NCBI GenBank assembly: GCA_964017145.1
Contig: OZ024847.1
Location: 1,054,001 to 1,118,000, forward strand
DNA: 64,000 nucleotides
Direction: 5' to 3'
From: Agrocybe praecox
Taxonomy: Eukaryota > Basidiomycota > Agaricomycetes > Agaricales > Agrocybaceae
Part shown: positions 1-13,825 of the stretch, piece by piece
Layout: the number at the start of each line of letters is the position of its first letter
Numbering within the stretch: position 1 is the stretch's first letter
Made by a program: the position numbers and the translations under genes
Notes under the pieces: generated by a model
Seen by the model: the letters and a program-made list of their open reading frames with translations, nothing else
Databases searched by the model: none
Told to the model about the DNA's origin: nothing

Positions 1-165
1 GGTCCTCAAGGCACTATCAACTATCAGCAAGTGCATTGAAGACTCAAATGATCCTATTGCACGCAAGCTTGACACATTTTTGGGGCATTCAACCAGCAAC
101 TTCGCCTCAAAGAGACACAGAGTATGAGAGCTACTCTAGTGACTGATTTCTTTCAAAAATCATAG
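1..165 (+). pseudogene. C-terminal remnant of a transposase-like protein
   Basis: An open frame enters from the left edge (frame starting at base 2) and encodes about 40 residues, including DPIARKLDTFLGHSTSNFAS, before a stop at 125. A second frame starting at 124 encodes a short basic tail, MRATLVTDFFQKS, with a stop at 163-165. A basic helix followed by a short T-x-FF-x-K end is how many hAT-like transposases finish, and one small frameshift would join the two pieces. The identity rests only on this resemblance. The rest of the element, if there is one, lies outside the window. Confidence 0.3.
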
Positions 166-843
166 GTCTCCTTGTTTATTCTAGCCTACAGTTAATTAGC
201 AATGTCTAGAGTACAAATCTATAGCCCTAATATTTTTATCAAATTTATCAAATTTATCGTGATTTTTCGAGCCTATTTTCAGCATACCCGTCGAAACCCA
301 TAACCTGTGATAATCCATAGCCTGAGACGTCCACCGAGGGGTATGGGTTATGACAGGTTCGACCGTACTACTTAAATTGAATGATGGTGGGCATGAAGGT
401 ACAACAGACTTCTGTTCAATGACCGTTTACGATACATTGTACATATTTACATAGATCCATTACTGTTAAATATCCCTCAAAATGAACACGGTCGATCTAA
501 ATACCTAATGATACAAGAAGATACATATTTTCTACCACTTCGTCGTCCTGTTTGTTTTAGGGTCTTGTCAATGTGTGGAATCATCTATATTTTTTGAATA
601 GAATCAAACATACCCAAACGTGGACCCAGGGAGAATCTTTCGCAGTGCGGTACTGTTCCAATCAAGAGTTTGTTTGTACACTTGATTGCCCCACCTAGGG
701 AAGAGAAATCGGGTCAACAACAGCGAGACTTGACTGGAAAGTCACTTACCACGCCTGGATAGAGTCCTTTCCGATTTCTCCGTCAAGAGGAAATTGAAGA
801 CTATCAAAAGATCAATCAAAGAGCGTACACAAGCTCAGCCATA
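166..843. other. Intergenic, no gene seen
   Basis: I see no coding sequence here. The stretch around 285-360 contains two imperfect inverted copies of a motif with the core cataacc (gtcgaaacccataacctgt and, inverted, ...ggttatgacaggttcgac). This could be a hairpin or the worn end of a mobile element. The last part is the 3' flank of the OPT transporter gene. Confidence 0.4.
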
Positions 844-3800
844 TTAAACGCACCAGAAGAAAACCAAGATGAGACCAACGGCTGTACCAGCATCCAGCGC
901 GGCCGACAGGACATCTAACATAGGACCGTTAGTTTCTTTCTCTAGATAGAGAAGAGATGCTTCGAACTCACAATTATATTTAGCCCACCACGAGAAGTGC
1001 TTCCTTCGAATAACATACTGAAAGATGAAGCCAAAGATAGCCCATGGGACGTAGTTGACTGCACTCGCTGGTGGGATTAAACCCACGCCAGAGAAAATAA
1101 GACTAGCCGGATAGATGAGTAAAGCATATCTAGGACCAGGCAGGAGACGGCACAGAGAAGAAGTCAAAGGTACTCACGGGAAACTGTGCCAAAGGCAGAT
1201 TAGTATGAGAAAGAGCAAATATAAGGAGGAACAACTCACTTAAGATAATTTAAAATGGTATTGGGGTATCGTCGGGTAAGCAACCAAAGTAATACGGGGC
1301 ACGCGGCGCCGATGAGAAAGAGAAAACTCAAGCCTGCGATGCCTTGGTCAGAAAATAGACCAACAGGGAATAGGACGGAACACCGATGACACACCACTGT
1401 CAAACATCGTCAGCCATCATTACTATATACTCAACGCAAAGATAGCGATAACGGAGAAAGCTTACTAGTAAATTTGACCCTTGGTAAACTGTAGACCTGG
1501 ACCAATCAAACCCCACTACGTATTGATCATATCATCAAATCTCCGTCACTGCGTCAGGGAAAGTGGAACTCTTACGATTACGGAGGCCGTTCCAAAGACT
1601 TGTGTGGAAGCACATGTAAAACTTTGAATAGTCGTCAAAAACGGGCAAACGTTCGTAGTCGTCAAATGACGTACTTGTTTTTCTGTCTGGAATCACAGAC
1701 ATCTCTGGAAGAAACGACGTCTTAATAAAGGCGAGGGAAGAGTCCAACGGATGAGAACATACGTAATGTTGGTGAACATCCTATTATCGGCATTTAGATT
1801 TGACATAGAAGAAACGGTCCTGAACATGGAGCTCACCAAGATTGCACACCGAGTTGGACTGTGCCCGCAACAACAGTCGCAACAATCTAAGAGGTATATG
1901 AGCAATCAAGATGGCAATGTAGTGCGGCGATGCTGTTCACCTGACTCCAAAACATAGGCCGTGGCGGGATCTGTATATAATTCCGAGTTTAAAACTAAAA
2001 TCTCTGACCAATCAAATGTAATAATTACCTTCATATAGCTACACAAGAGAAAAAAGACGTTATATGAATGAAGATGAAGCAGGGCAAAGATATTCTCACT
2101 GTCCAAGCTTGAAGTCAGCGGTAAATTGCATAGCTTGTGCCATCGTAACATATCCGTAAGTCTAGAGAAATGATAAGATTAGATTGTGTACATCGGCCAC
2201 AAGAATAGCGGAATAATTACCTTAAATCTGAACCGCAAGAAAAATCAAAGATAAATCAGTTGGAGTACGTAAAAACCAAAAGACATAGATATGCACATCA
2301 TCATAGCGTTAGGTTTTCCTATATCCAGAAAAGCGGTTAAGTAAGAGCATCCTCAAGGTGATAATCATAATATAGAACGCACCAGGAATCATAAATCCGA
2401 TGATGAGTTCAGTGATGACACTTTAAACGCATATTGATCAGAATGATCCTTCGCGCACAGCAAAAAGCACTCACTTGAGGCCAACCTGCCGGTTCGTGAC
2501 AGCCTGGATCATTCCGATTGGTATAATATATACCAGAGCTGGAAAGAGGCGATCGCCGTAAGCATCGTGACCTACAAAAAACCCCGAAAAAGAATGATAC
2601 GTACCTAGAAGAAGCGCAATGATAAGCGCCCAAATTGTCATCCCAGACGGCCAGACTTCTATGCAAACACAGGCGAAAACAAATGTGATAACTGCATTAT
2701 AATATAAAAGGTTAGATTAACAAAAACGGCGACTTTGAAAGCTGATATGGACCAACCAAATATACAAGCATAGTACCATTCCGGAACTAGCCGAAAGTTA
2801 AATTAGCGCCCAGAGATCGAAAGAAAAAAAGGTGGGGATATGAGTTGCAAATTTGTAGAAATTTGTGGAAATTGAAGATGAATGATCGCGAGCGTTGCTA
2901 GGAATGCCAAGTGACATAGCGACACAAGATAGGGGGAGTGAAAAAGATAAGAGTAAGAGCAAATCACCTTGGGGATAATGTGACATCAATCGCGCGTGAA
3001 TATCCGGTTGCTCCCGCATAGAACGTCCGAACTGCAGTCGAATTGGTTTGTAGAAGTGGATGATAGCTGTAAAAGTCGGTGTTGATGACTATGGGATGTC
3101 ATAGTCAGGAGCGGAAAGACTTACCATGTGTGATAGTTGCTAAATGAATAAATTATCAAAAATAACTCGTACCCGGAGAGCAACTCGGCCTACCGGTTAT
3201 AGACAAGAAAGATAACCCGTAGGACATAGCAAATGTGATGCTAAGAGATGAAACAACGAACGGATCAGTCCTTTCCTCTTTCACAACGCCGTATGAAAAG
3301 GGAATTTTTACTCACGGAAGATAGAGAGGGCTATACTGTTTGTAGGCTGTATGGTTAAAGGTCATGTCAGGGTTAACAACGCGAGATACATTGTATGGAT
3401 TGCCGATATTGTCGTACGCGTTGAGCGCAGATATCCTATGATAATGGACAAGTTAATTCGCGTTCACGCACCAAGTCGAAATTAACTAACGGCATATACT
3501 GGCTATGCCAGACGTTATTATACTGTAAGCCATTCTGGGTCAGTTTGAAGTGATTAGTAAGTTTGGCGACGCTAACGTACATATAGAAGAGGTGTCAAGA
3601 ACCCTGATTTGGAACAAACGTTATTGAACCGGACGAATTCATCTTCCGGTAAGAATGCTCACAGTAGAAAAAGAGAAAGCCGATCATGACATTGGCTTCT
3701 GCCCACCCTGAGCGTATACAGATCAGCCGCTGCTTCAAAAGATAGTTGAATTCCTATCATAGAAACTTACAAGGAGTAGAAAGTCTGGAAAAGCATCAGT

Positions 3801-5503
3801 AAATTAAAAAATTAAAAAGCCGAAATGACCGAATCAAGTACTTACGGGCTCCCTATAAATGCAATTTGGTTCCAATCAAGTGTAAGAACGGAGAATCCAA
3901 GACCGCTATGATACCTGTGGTACTGAGAGGTAAGAATCTACCGGCGGTATCTGACAGTGGCAAAACGGATAAGCATACGAACCCGAATATCTGGTTGACT
4001 TTCTGATCACACGTCAATACAAGTGAAACAATGAGCCACCCATAATCAGATACGATGGATTATTGCACTTACGACATTGTTCGGCCATATCCAGCATACC
4101 TGCATGAGGAATAGCGCGTCAATGTATGATAAGCTTCTACACGACATATAACAATTACCCAGCTAAAAACGCTGTATGAACAAAGGGTAATGCGTTAGTA
4201 TGGAACGGCGTATCGTTTTTTAAAAACATGTCTTGCGCGTACCTAAGTGCCGAGAACAAGTAACCAGGAATTATGTCTGACGAAAACACCCTATTAGCCT
4301 TTGGGAAGAAAGGGGGCAGGATGGCCTATTTGTGAACACTCACACCAGATAACGGCCCCCACAAATGTGTACAGAAAAAATCGTTCTCTGCTCAGTCCAT
4401 CCCGAGGTCCAATCCCGGCATATGTCTGCGAATGAAGTGTGTTGAAAAGCGCGCAAGATACTAGGGTATTTGGCCAGACTTTTCGAATTGAAACATTAAT
4501 CGAAATTCATGGAAACACGATGAGGCGAATTACTCATGGAAGGAGGAGAAACCAGAAAACGACGGGCAACGCCACCCATGGAAAACCCGATTAGTTGAGT
4601 TGACATTACAAGCATCCAGGTATCTGAACAAAGTTAGTCCATCTAGCAGGCAGAAGTGAAAGGGACGTGGGACACTTGCATGAGAAGCTCCAGACTTGAT
4701 GATAGTAAACACGTTGAACGGCAACAATGTCAGTAGCGTAGGCACTTTGGGCACCAACGCTAGCCATTATTGTCACCAACACCTAACACATGTCCATGTC
4801 AGCTTCCTAGTTCACAAATGCGCAGGGCGCTGTCGTTCTGTCAATAGATCGTTGAGGTTTGACTCACGTGTTCCTTGATAGTAAAGGGGCCCGGGTTCAA
4901 GGGTAGCCCGAAAAGTAACCAATTCGGACAGACTTGAACCCATGCCCGACCAACAGGAAAGACGAGCAATTGAGCGACAAGCTAAAGCATGATAGAATGG
5001 AAAGGCAGTCAGCGATAACAGTTATAGATTGACACACTTCGCTACTTACACCTCCAATAGCTACAGATGGATAGCGAAAATAGAAAAATTGGTTCATGCC
5101 TGACAGAAGGATAGCCCAAGCCATGCCGAGTACCCAAGCCCTGATCGTCGACGCAGGCATGTCTGGGTCGTCAAAGTTGGCTACTGCGGAGCGCACCTCG
5201 GGATAGGGAGAATCATCCTCTGCACAAATGTCAGATAATCAGAGTCACACGCGCGAAATAATATTGGTGCGCCCCACCAAGAACGGAGTTGCTGTCATAG
5301 TTGGGATCGAAGATGCTGAGAATACCACTTCCACGTCCAGAGTAAGACGACGTTGTATCAGCGCGCTCATTCAGCTCTGCTACGCGCAAGTTATAAGCAA
5401 AAAAAGAGCCAGAAAGACGTGTGTGCGCACCGAGAGATTTCTCTGGGTCTCCAAGAGAATAGTCCAGAGGGTGTATCCCATCCTTAGAATCCAGACCGTT
5501 CAT
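844..5503 (-). CDS. OPT-family oligopeptide transporter (many introns)
   Basis: This is a proton-coupled membrane transporter for small peptides or related substrates such as glutathione or siderophore-like peptides. The family has about 16 membrane segments. The N-terminal exon (start ATG at 5501-5503) is hydrophilic. It splices to an exon with the family hallmark [13 protein letters not shown], then [14 protein letters not shown] and [14 protein letters not shown]. The last exon carries the equally typical [32 protein letters not shown] and a final membrane helix, and ends at 844. Between them lie some twenty short exons separated by introns of about 50-60 nt, so no long frame is visible. 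I see no clear break, but I did not verify every exon. The substrate cannot be told from sequence. The 5' exon join (donor gtgggg near 5270, acceptor near 5220) is in phase and restores the family sequence. Confidence 0.85.
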
Positions 5504-8500
5504 GGCATCCCTATCCCTCCTCCTCAGATGGCTGGTGCTACTTCCTTCTGCCGGCGGATAGGTGTGTACTGGACCGTCCAGCGCAAACTTGTCAAGGCCA
5601 ACCTAGAGATAACCTTTAAAAAAGTCGACGGGGAACGAAGACAGTTTTGTGGTAGATAGCAGAGAGAGAAAAGGAATAAATGAAGGGGTATCAAGCGCCG
5701 GAATAGAGTGTGGATAGAAAGAAAGGAGAAGAAAGGGACGGAAACAGTTGCAGAGTTCACTCCATTCGAGGTGGGACGGAAAGATGGACCGATTCGGACT
5801 CTTAAGTTACAAGGCACCCACCAAATCCCCATGTCACGTGCAAATTCGCCGCCTCCTTGCCAAGAACGGCACCTCTTGGCAAATATATCGTTATCTTGCA
5901 TTATTTTTGGCCACACAAATCATCCTCCCCGACCAGAACTGTGCACTGTGCAGTCTCTGTGCTCTGATAATCATTGACTAGTGTGAGACTCGTACAGTCA
6001 TCTGAGCGTTCCTTCGCGGACTTTGTGCTCCTCCTCCCTTATGTGCCTGGCAAAGAATGTTTATTTTGGTTGAGATATCAATACAATGCATATCAATATC
6101 ACCGAGCTATTCTTATCTCCTTGCCGCGATCATCCTCCAACCGAGTAGATATATCAGGATATATCATGTAACGACCGTCTGAAAACGGTGTACGAGAAAT
6201 ACAGGTCAGAATGCGTCTGATTCACAGTGTATCTGCCGGTCCAGGTTGTATATAAAGAATAAAGCATGAAGGTAGAACGCTTTATGACTTCGGTCCTTTG
6301 CGTCCATTAAGAAATACGAAAAAGAAGAAGCCAAATATTCGGACAAACAGAGAAACAATGATTGTCGGCGCTCCTTGGGCGTGTATGATGTTCCCACGGT
6401 CACTCAGTGACGCACTTCTACCTTTGCTCGTTCTGTCATAATTCGACAAATTCAGGGTTTTAAAATGTCACTACTGTACATCTAGCACGACCCAACATTT
6501 ACTCCGAGGAACAACTGCAAAGGCTCAATGCTAAGCTTACCAATTGCCGAACACATGCTGCATCATGTCAAAAATGAAAGGTTACAACTTGACCTGACAG
6601 TTCTCGCACACCATGATACATTATATCTGCAAGCAAAATAATAGGAAATAAAGCGGCATGTATCCCCATCTGCATTAGGATTTCATTTAAGAGCAGAATA
6701 TGTAGATGATCGCTTAGAACTGTTTTGGCAGTATGTCGATATGCCTACAGTAAGCCGCTCAGTAAACAGAACCTTGTATCTCCGCAGGAAATGTGCATTG
6801 AAGACATAGATGTACTACGTATTCTCCTCGCCCGCTCAGTGGCTTCGATCAGGGTCCATGTCCGCTCGAAAAGTAATAGTGCATAGCTTACTATACACCA
6901 TAAATCTTTCCCTCATAAATGTCGTGAGAGAGCGATCGACCTCCAACGTACCCACGAGACCGTCAGCCTCTGGTATAGATATCTATGAATAGTCCTTTAA
7001 TTAGTATTGCAATGCTGGCAATTGGACATCTCACGAGGCCGACGTAATATCATATCATGAGATAGCTACTGGTAAAAACGAGACCGAAGGATGAGGTCAC
7101 TTCAGTAATTTGGCCCGGGAATGACACACGATTGGTAACTCTCGCATTGTTAATTGTAATCCTTGTCACAACGGATGTACAAGAGGTTCGAGTTGATTCC
7201 TGAAGTTGGGAGATCGATATAATTGAGAGAGCTTTCTTGCGTTCTTGCTTTCTTGCTTAACAATAGCCCAAATCTCAACAACCGTCCGAGATAATTATTT
7301 CTGAGTCGGTAACTCCTGTATGGGTATGTGTGGGGCGCACAAACATAATTATGATGCGCCGTGTGTGGACCATTTGTTGCCGTAAACTGAGTAGAATTGT
7401 GACTTGACCACCGTGTGCGTCGGAGAAGTCCCCGCGTGCTTGATTATTCCCCTCATGGTGTTGTCGCCAACTTTCGCATTTTATCTACAAAGAAGTGAGG
7501 TCGTACACTACTACATGACGCATTGCGAGCACAGCCTCGTTGAGAGCCAATGGTAGAAGGAAAGCTTGTTATAAAAAAACCAGCAAACACAAACACTAGC
7601 CGGTTGACACAATGCCCTTGGGTTAGAATCTAGAACACTGGACAAGGCGAGATGATAAAGGGTATGTATGCATCCTCATGTACGCCCTCCCAAAATAAAC
7701 GCCGAAGCTCCTCCTCGTGTGTATCTGAACTGCCTTAATCGGAATAGTCAGTCTATATCTAGTACCGTTACGTACTCTAGGTAGTGCACAGTTCAAGATT
7801 TCGTATGCAAGTAGATGACAGGAAGAGGATTTGTGTCAAGGGGACCAGTCTAAACATACTATCTTGCTGAATAAGACGTTTGACGATGCCGCTTTTCCTT
7901 AGTGAACGCAGCATAGTGGTTAGTGATCGACACATGGAGATGATGCGACTTTTAGCAACAATCACATGCGAGAGACTCTAAAAATTTGAAGCTGAAGCCG
8001 GGTTCATCATTAAATAAGAGCCGGTTTTGAGCGGTCTTGAAATTTCTCAATTTGACTCCAGTGTACGTGTCATAAACATCTTGGCCCTTACCACTACCGT
8101 AAGAAATTATATTGGATGTTCGATACAGGAAGGCCTCGTAGCTGACCCAAAGGTCACTGAAGAAAGTCAGGAAAGTTGGCTGAATGACTACAGTATTTTA
8201 CATTATTTCGACGTATGCGTACTCTCTCCGTTGGAGAACGCCTCTTACCTATCTCCCGGATGGCAAGTGTTGAGACATGCCTGACTAAGCGCCCAAGCCG
8301 CCCATCGAGCGTGGAATAAATATTTCCGCATATAGAAGGAAGTAAATGAGTTGGAACCTTGCCGGGCAAGGTAAACAGATCATCACTCATCCTCGCTCAA
8401 ATGATTTCCCGTGCTCTCATAGAAAGTGTCTCAATTTGAACCTGTATTCTAATTACATACATTCGATACTTACCACAATCCAGAAACCCGGTCTTGTCGG

Positions 8501-8715
8501 CCAGAAGCAACGTCATCTGGACGTGCATGTGGCAATGGCGGATGCCCGGGACAAGTGTTGTGTACTACGCCACACATGACTTGAGACATGCCCATGGCCG
8601 ACTTGTTGGCCATAGTGTTTGACTCTTGCCTTCCGACAAGATTTTGGTATCTAAATTAACGATCATCAGACAAAACGTTTTCCCCTTCCCCATCGACGTC
8701 GAGTCTCTTACTACG
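5504..8715. other. Gene-poor stretch of 3.2 kb
   Basis: The first few hundred bases are the likely OPT promoter. The rest has only short open frames on both strands, none with a recognisable motif, and a fairly AT-rich composition. I found no RNA gene, terminal repeats or long direct repeats here. Worn transposon debris cannot be excluded without a repeat library. Confidence 0.5.
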
Positions 8716-10721
8716 TCAAAATAGAACCGCCATCTCCGCGCAAACAACCGCCAACCCAACCCCAGTCATCACCGCGAGAGGGGCTAAATTCCACATGGCA
8801 AACTCGAGTTGTTTGATTTTGATGCCTTTTTGATTCAAAATAGCCTTCCAGAGTAGGCCAGCAAGGGAGGCGCTAAACGTGAACGAGACGGCGCCAATAT
8901 TAGACGCAACAGCAAGCGAGATCCCTGCCGCTCGGTTAAACGCGTCCAAGTTAACGTCAGAATTTGCAGGGGTCGATAATGATGCGGCCCTGATGACTTT
9001 GGTTAGCAAGATGGTTGCCCCGATGTTCGTCCCGCTCAGATTGCATAGTAACACTCCTAGCACTCCTACAACCCATATCGTGGGGTACATGAGACGATCT
9101 GTGGCTATTACGAGCCATCTAGCAAATATTTCTATCCATCCTTGATGCGCGAGACCTTCGATAAGGATGAATTGGGAAAACGCAAAAGGAATGAGAGCGA
9201 ATGGGAGCCGCGGGAACGCCGTATAGATCGTCGGGAAATAGTCATGAAACCAATGGATATCATTTTCAGTTGTTGGTTTCGCCTCTCCAGCAACCTTTTC
9301 AGAAACTTCCTGCACTGCTCCCACCAGTGTAGCGTCTGTGTCTGCTCGAGTGCCACTTTTTGTTCTATTTATAGCAACACTTGAGTCCGCCTTCTCTTCG
9401 ACATCGGGTGTCCCAGTTCGCGGTGATTGAGAAAAGGGAATACCAGGGCCAGAAATAGATTCTTCAGGTATTGTAGTCGAATGTTTCGTATGTTGTTGAC
9501 CGAGTTGCTTCTGAACGATATCATCCTCTGCCTCTATCAAGTCCGCGCTCGAGTCGCTGCCTTTTAATCCGGTCTCTATGCCCTTCACGTGGCGGTAGTA
9601 ATCCCAACCAATATCGAACAGGAATTTTGCAACGGCAAACGGTAGACTGATTTTCCAGACATCGACATGGAAGAAACTGACGATGATGATGACGACTAAG
9701 CAACTGCCTAACAAGATGCTGCCAACCCATGCACCAGTTGGATCAAGCAACACAGATCGTACGTCAAGATCGCCCGAAATATCGAGTTTTTTAGGGATGT
9801 ATTTCTTCTTGTGAAATTGCGATGCCAGAGCGAAGAAACATGTTACGCTGCATGCGAGGAAAGGCAAGATGGTGTATGCCGTAAAGGCAGCGTTGTTGAT
9901 GCTAAATCCTTCGCAAATGACGACATTGGTGGGATTTCCGACGAAAAGTACCATGCTAGCTGTGTTCGCAGCAGCAAATTCAGACATTATCCACGCTCTG
10001 TGGTCCAACTATGATGCCTTCATTGAATTCTGAATTACGTGAAATGATGGAACAATACTCACTTTATTCGCCTTTGTATAATACACCAAAAATGCCGTAC
10101 CTGATAAGATAACGGGATCGTTCCCAAGGACGATACTGAGGACCGTCAACATGATGTAAAAGTAAAGAAAAAGTTTCCAGCCATTCGATCCTCCCTTATT
10201 ACTAACCCAAAATGCAGCAGCCTGTAGAATACCCGTAATATCGAGGGTAATGGCCATATATGCAAGTGAGAAAAATAATATGAGGATGTTATATGGCTTG
10301 ACACCATCTGTACCGCTAAACACACGTTAAAGATCTAACCGACGCTCCACAGTATTAGGATACTACATACACAATGCCATTCCGTATCTTATGAAGAGTA
10401 ATTATTAATATCATTGGATCCGCTAAGGTCTAGTTTAACGCAACTCACAACACTCGGTCCTATACATTGAGAGGCCCACAGTATCAGGATAGTAAGAATT
10501 GGTGCAGTCGTTAAATTGATGGAAATCCGCTTGGATCCCAGGTAAGGGAAGGAAACATGAAATTTGACCGCCTGGATAACGAATACGATGGAAATGAAGA
10601 ATAGAACCAGTGTCGCTATCGCCGACCCGGAAATCATTATATCCTCGACCTCAAAAAACAGGAACGACGGTGGACTGAGCTGTAGCTCCCGGGGTGAGAC
10701 AGGCAAGATCTGAAAGGGCAT
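8716..10721 (-). CDS. ArsB/citrate-type permease family membrane protein
   Basis: Predicted inorganic-ion/dicarboxylate permease of the ArsB/CitMHS (ion transporter) superfamily. Three exons are seen: 10721-about 10390, about 10320-10060 and about 10010-8716. Exon 1 starts MPFQILPVSPRE and has two membrane helices. Exon 2 contains VLGNDPVILSGTAFLVYYT. Exon 3 contains EFAAANTASMVLFVGNPTNV, the paired N-x-A-S and GNPTN signature found in ArsB-type permeases. A long hydrophilic loop (about residues 300-390, rich in S/T/E) follows, then a second hydrophobic half ending in GVGLAVVCAEMAVLF and a stop. The two-half layout with a central cytosolic loop fits the family. The transported ion is not determined by the sequence, so arsenite, citrate or other anions are all possible. 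No disruption seen. Confidence 0.75.
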
Positions 10722-11491
10722 TGCATCTTTTCACTGCAGGCACTTATAACAGCCATTCATCGTGGAGCAAAATCGGATCAAGGAATTTCGCACGTCGCAC
10801 TGCCTTCGCTCTTATTACATTTCAGCAGAGCACTTAATGTCTGACGTCGAACGATAAATGGACGGAGCATAGATGGTCCTACGAAAACAGTCAGCTCCAA
10901 GTCAATGACACCAGCGTGCATACCACAGCACATACATTTCACCGACAACCATCCAAAACGAATGACGAACAGTGCACATATGTGCATGGCTGCATCTTAA
11001 TATAGTTTCGGGAAACGCAAGATGCGGACATTACATTACCATTCCATGCGAAATTTGCTAGCGGACGATGATCGATGAACTATGATGAATTCAACGTGTC
11101 AAGACTCAAGAGCCGTAGAAGAAGCGGGGACTTCCGGACTGGAGAAATTTGCGTTATGCCTTACCTGCTACTGAACATTCGGTTGTGTGCAGGTCACTGC
11201 ATGGAAGTGGTGGGCGAACTGAAGGAGGAAGACGATGAGTAAATAGATTCGCAGATGCAAACTGACTCCTTGCCTTTGGATTTTGGAACCACTGCACCGG
11301 TCTCAAAACTGCGTGAATTTCGTTTAGGAATCGTCAGGTAAGTAGGGTACATAAGAATGTGTACAGGTTCATTATATAAAAGAATATAGTACAAATAATC
11401 CGGAATATGGAGCATTGGTATAGTCATGAATCGTGGTCGTGGGACGTGAATGAGATAGGAATAGACAGAGGCGAGTGAGTTGCCTCGTTTG
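10722..11491. other. Intergenic, promoter of the permease and 3' flank of the CorA-like gene
   Basis: No supported coding sequence. Both neighbours are on the minus strand, so the right half is the 3' flank of the CorA-like gene and the left half the upstream region of the permease gene. Confidence 0.45.
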
Positions 11492-13825
11492 TTAGCTGTG
11501 CATGCCAGTCTGTATCCTGTTTCGATTTTTTCTTTCTTTTTTTCTTTTGATTTTGTCGATAATCGAAGATATGAGTAGGATAGGCCACCAAAGCCTATCC
11601 CACATATCCAGCTGCCTCATCGTAGTAGTTCCATCGGCCCTGTTGTTTCCCTTTCCAAATCCGTAGAAAGTACGTAAAGGCGACGGCTCCTCTTGATCAT
11701 CGTCGCTGTCAGGTTCCTTGGTGGAAGACTCTGTGATCTGAATTTGATATGCGACGATGATCCAGATAGTGACAATCGTAAGAGGTATGGCGACTGCAAC
11801 GTAATGCGCTAGATCCACCAGACCATCTGGATTAATTTCGGTGACGTTCATACCGAAAACGGTCTGGGCATTTTTGCATTTTTGTATCAGCACGGTAAAT
11901 CGTTGAGACGTCAAGGAGAAAGACTCACAGCCACAAAAGATGCGGGCATAAAGGCCATCGTCAGATATGCTATTTGTTTCATAGCTAAAGAAATATAATT
12001 AGAGATGGGTTAGGTCAATTAATTCATATCACCTACCAGCACTGTCTTTGACAGCAGCTTCGGTCAAGGTTTGCATTCTTCTACTGTCCTCTATGTTGAC
12101 GCTGCTGAATCCCTACGGACAGTCAGTAAGGAGATTCCTCGGAATAATAATATTGTTTCTTACGAGATCCATTACGTTCTTCAGCCTCTTCTCTTGCATT
12201 TGCCTACTCCTCTCTAATCTTTCTATCTCTAAAAGTATATTCCCGCATTCTCGATCCATCATTCCCCTACTTCGTCTCTTCATCATCTCTATTTCGTCGT
12301 CGTCGTCGTCAAGTACGTCGGAGCGTGGTAGCATGTGGGGGTTAGGAGTGTTCTTGACAAACATCACGGTCTTGTGAAAATCTTGGAGAAGAGACTCAAA
12401 ATGTAGGAGGTGGGCTCGAATGACATGTAGTTCCTGGGTCATGTGAATGTCGTTAGTTTTGAGAACTTCGGTTTCCTGTAGTACTTTATCAGTTCATTTC
12501 TGTAAGCGGGATCTTGACCTAATATGTGCGCACCAAGGAACATATATGGTTGTAGAGGTTTTCCAATGTCTCGTCCCATGCGTATAGAGCATACCAAAGT
12601 AAGCTAAGAAAAACGAAAGTTGGGTCAGAAGAATCCTTGAAGATATTGCTCCAATACACTGATCGCCCAGTCAAGTATATACGGGTATGCAAGTCCTTTG
12701 CCTTCGTTGTTTGATGTTCCGTGTTGGGGTGAAGGGATATAATAGTATTGCCGATAGGTGACCTGACCATATGCACAGCAAGTTGGTCAGGAAGAAGGAG
12801 AAGATTGCCTGTTCGAAGTTATAATTTTGCGGTATTCACACGTAGTGATAAACGTACTGGAACGAAGAGGAAGAGGTGCTTGGGTGTCAATAATAAGGTC
12901 CGCGAGCGTGCGTGGCATTCGGTTGATGGAGCTTGCCACACTTGACTGAGAGGTTGGAGGAGCGGTCGTAGGGTTTTGAATCGACCGTATGAAGTTTAAT
13001 GTAATGGTCATGTCTACAGTATCATGGAGTTAAATAATGAAAAGCCGTGCAGTAGTTGGTTATCACTCACGATCCGACTGGTTTGCGACGACATGAGTTT
13101 GAAATCGTGCTGGGATCCATCCAATAGTCGAAGAAAAGAAAAATGGTTCAATGTTGTACCGACTGCCCAGCATCTGCAGCGCTGCACCAGACAAGCCATT
13201 TACAAACAAAGCACGGACTTGAACCTGCTCGGGCCTCTGTGCTCCAATTTCTTTGTAAGACGCCGTCATGATCGAAGAAATAAAGAGGCACTCACACCCC
13301 GTTGAATAGAAAGCCACTGAGTGTCCTGAGTCCTACGGTTGATCACTTTCTCATCCCCGCTCACAAACATACCATCTTTCATCACATCCAAGTAATGAAT
13401 GGTGCTCGTATCGGTGTTCTTCTTCTCGATGACTTTGGCTATACGACTTTTCTTCTGTTGCCGTTGTGTCCAGTTTGGATAGAACGCCTGAGGATACTTG
13501 CACCAACATATTTCTTGCTCTGGTGTCTGTTTGTGAAGACAGGCCTCTGCGGACATAGGGAGATGACTATCAGGGTCCTCGATGCGCGCTGGATCGACCT
13601 ATGTTATGGTAAAGATTCTATACCATGGTGAGTACGGTATATTCATACCTCATCGTCAATATCAACAAAGGGCCAAGGACCTAAGTACGTCAGATGAGTT
13701 TAGCTTAGAACTCAGAAGCTTAGAAGTAAGAACGTGCCGGAGGGTGCCCCGTGCCTATGGCTCGGAGGTGGGACCCTTGGTGGTACAACAATAGCCTGGG
13801 CCGCAATGGCGTTCAACCTGTACAT
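11492..13825 (-). CDS. CorA-like Mg2+ transporter protein (GMN motif)
   Basis: Member of the fungal CorA-like divalent-cation transporter group, which is widespread in Agaricomycetes. Reading down the minus strand: a short N-terminal part with GPWPFVDIDDE (about 13,685), then SIQRG-type sequence, RALFVNGLSGAALQMLG and NIEPFFFSSTIGWIPARFQ (13,250-13,080), IDTQAPLPLRSS (about 12,870), SVYWSNIFKDSSDPTFVF (about 12,650), a long helix with TQELHVIRAHLLHFESLLQD (about 12,440) and MKQIAYLTMAFMPASFVA spliced to TVFGMNVTEINP. The last piece holds the GMN signature of the CorA pore. One further membrane helix (IPLTIVTIWIIVAYQIQI) and a cytosolic tail end at 11492. About nine exons. The start at 13,825 is a guess: the first exon-exon join near 13,700 does not resolve cleanly in phase. 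Confidence 0.8.

Noticed and set aside
5708..6171. Plus-strand frames in the OPT upstream region
   Set aside because: Two overlapping frames of similar length in different phases, no motif, no splice continuation.
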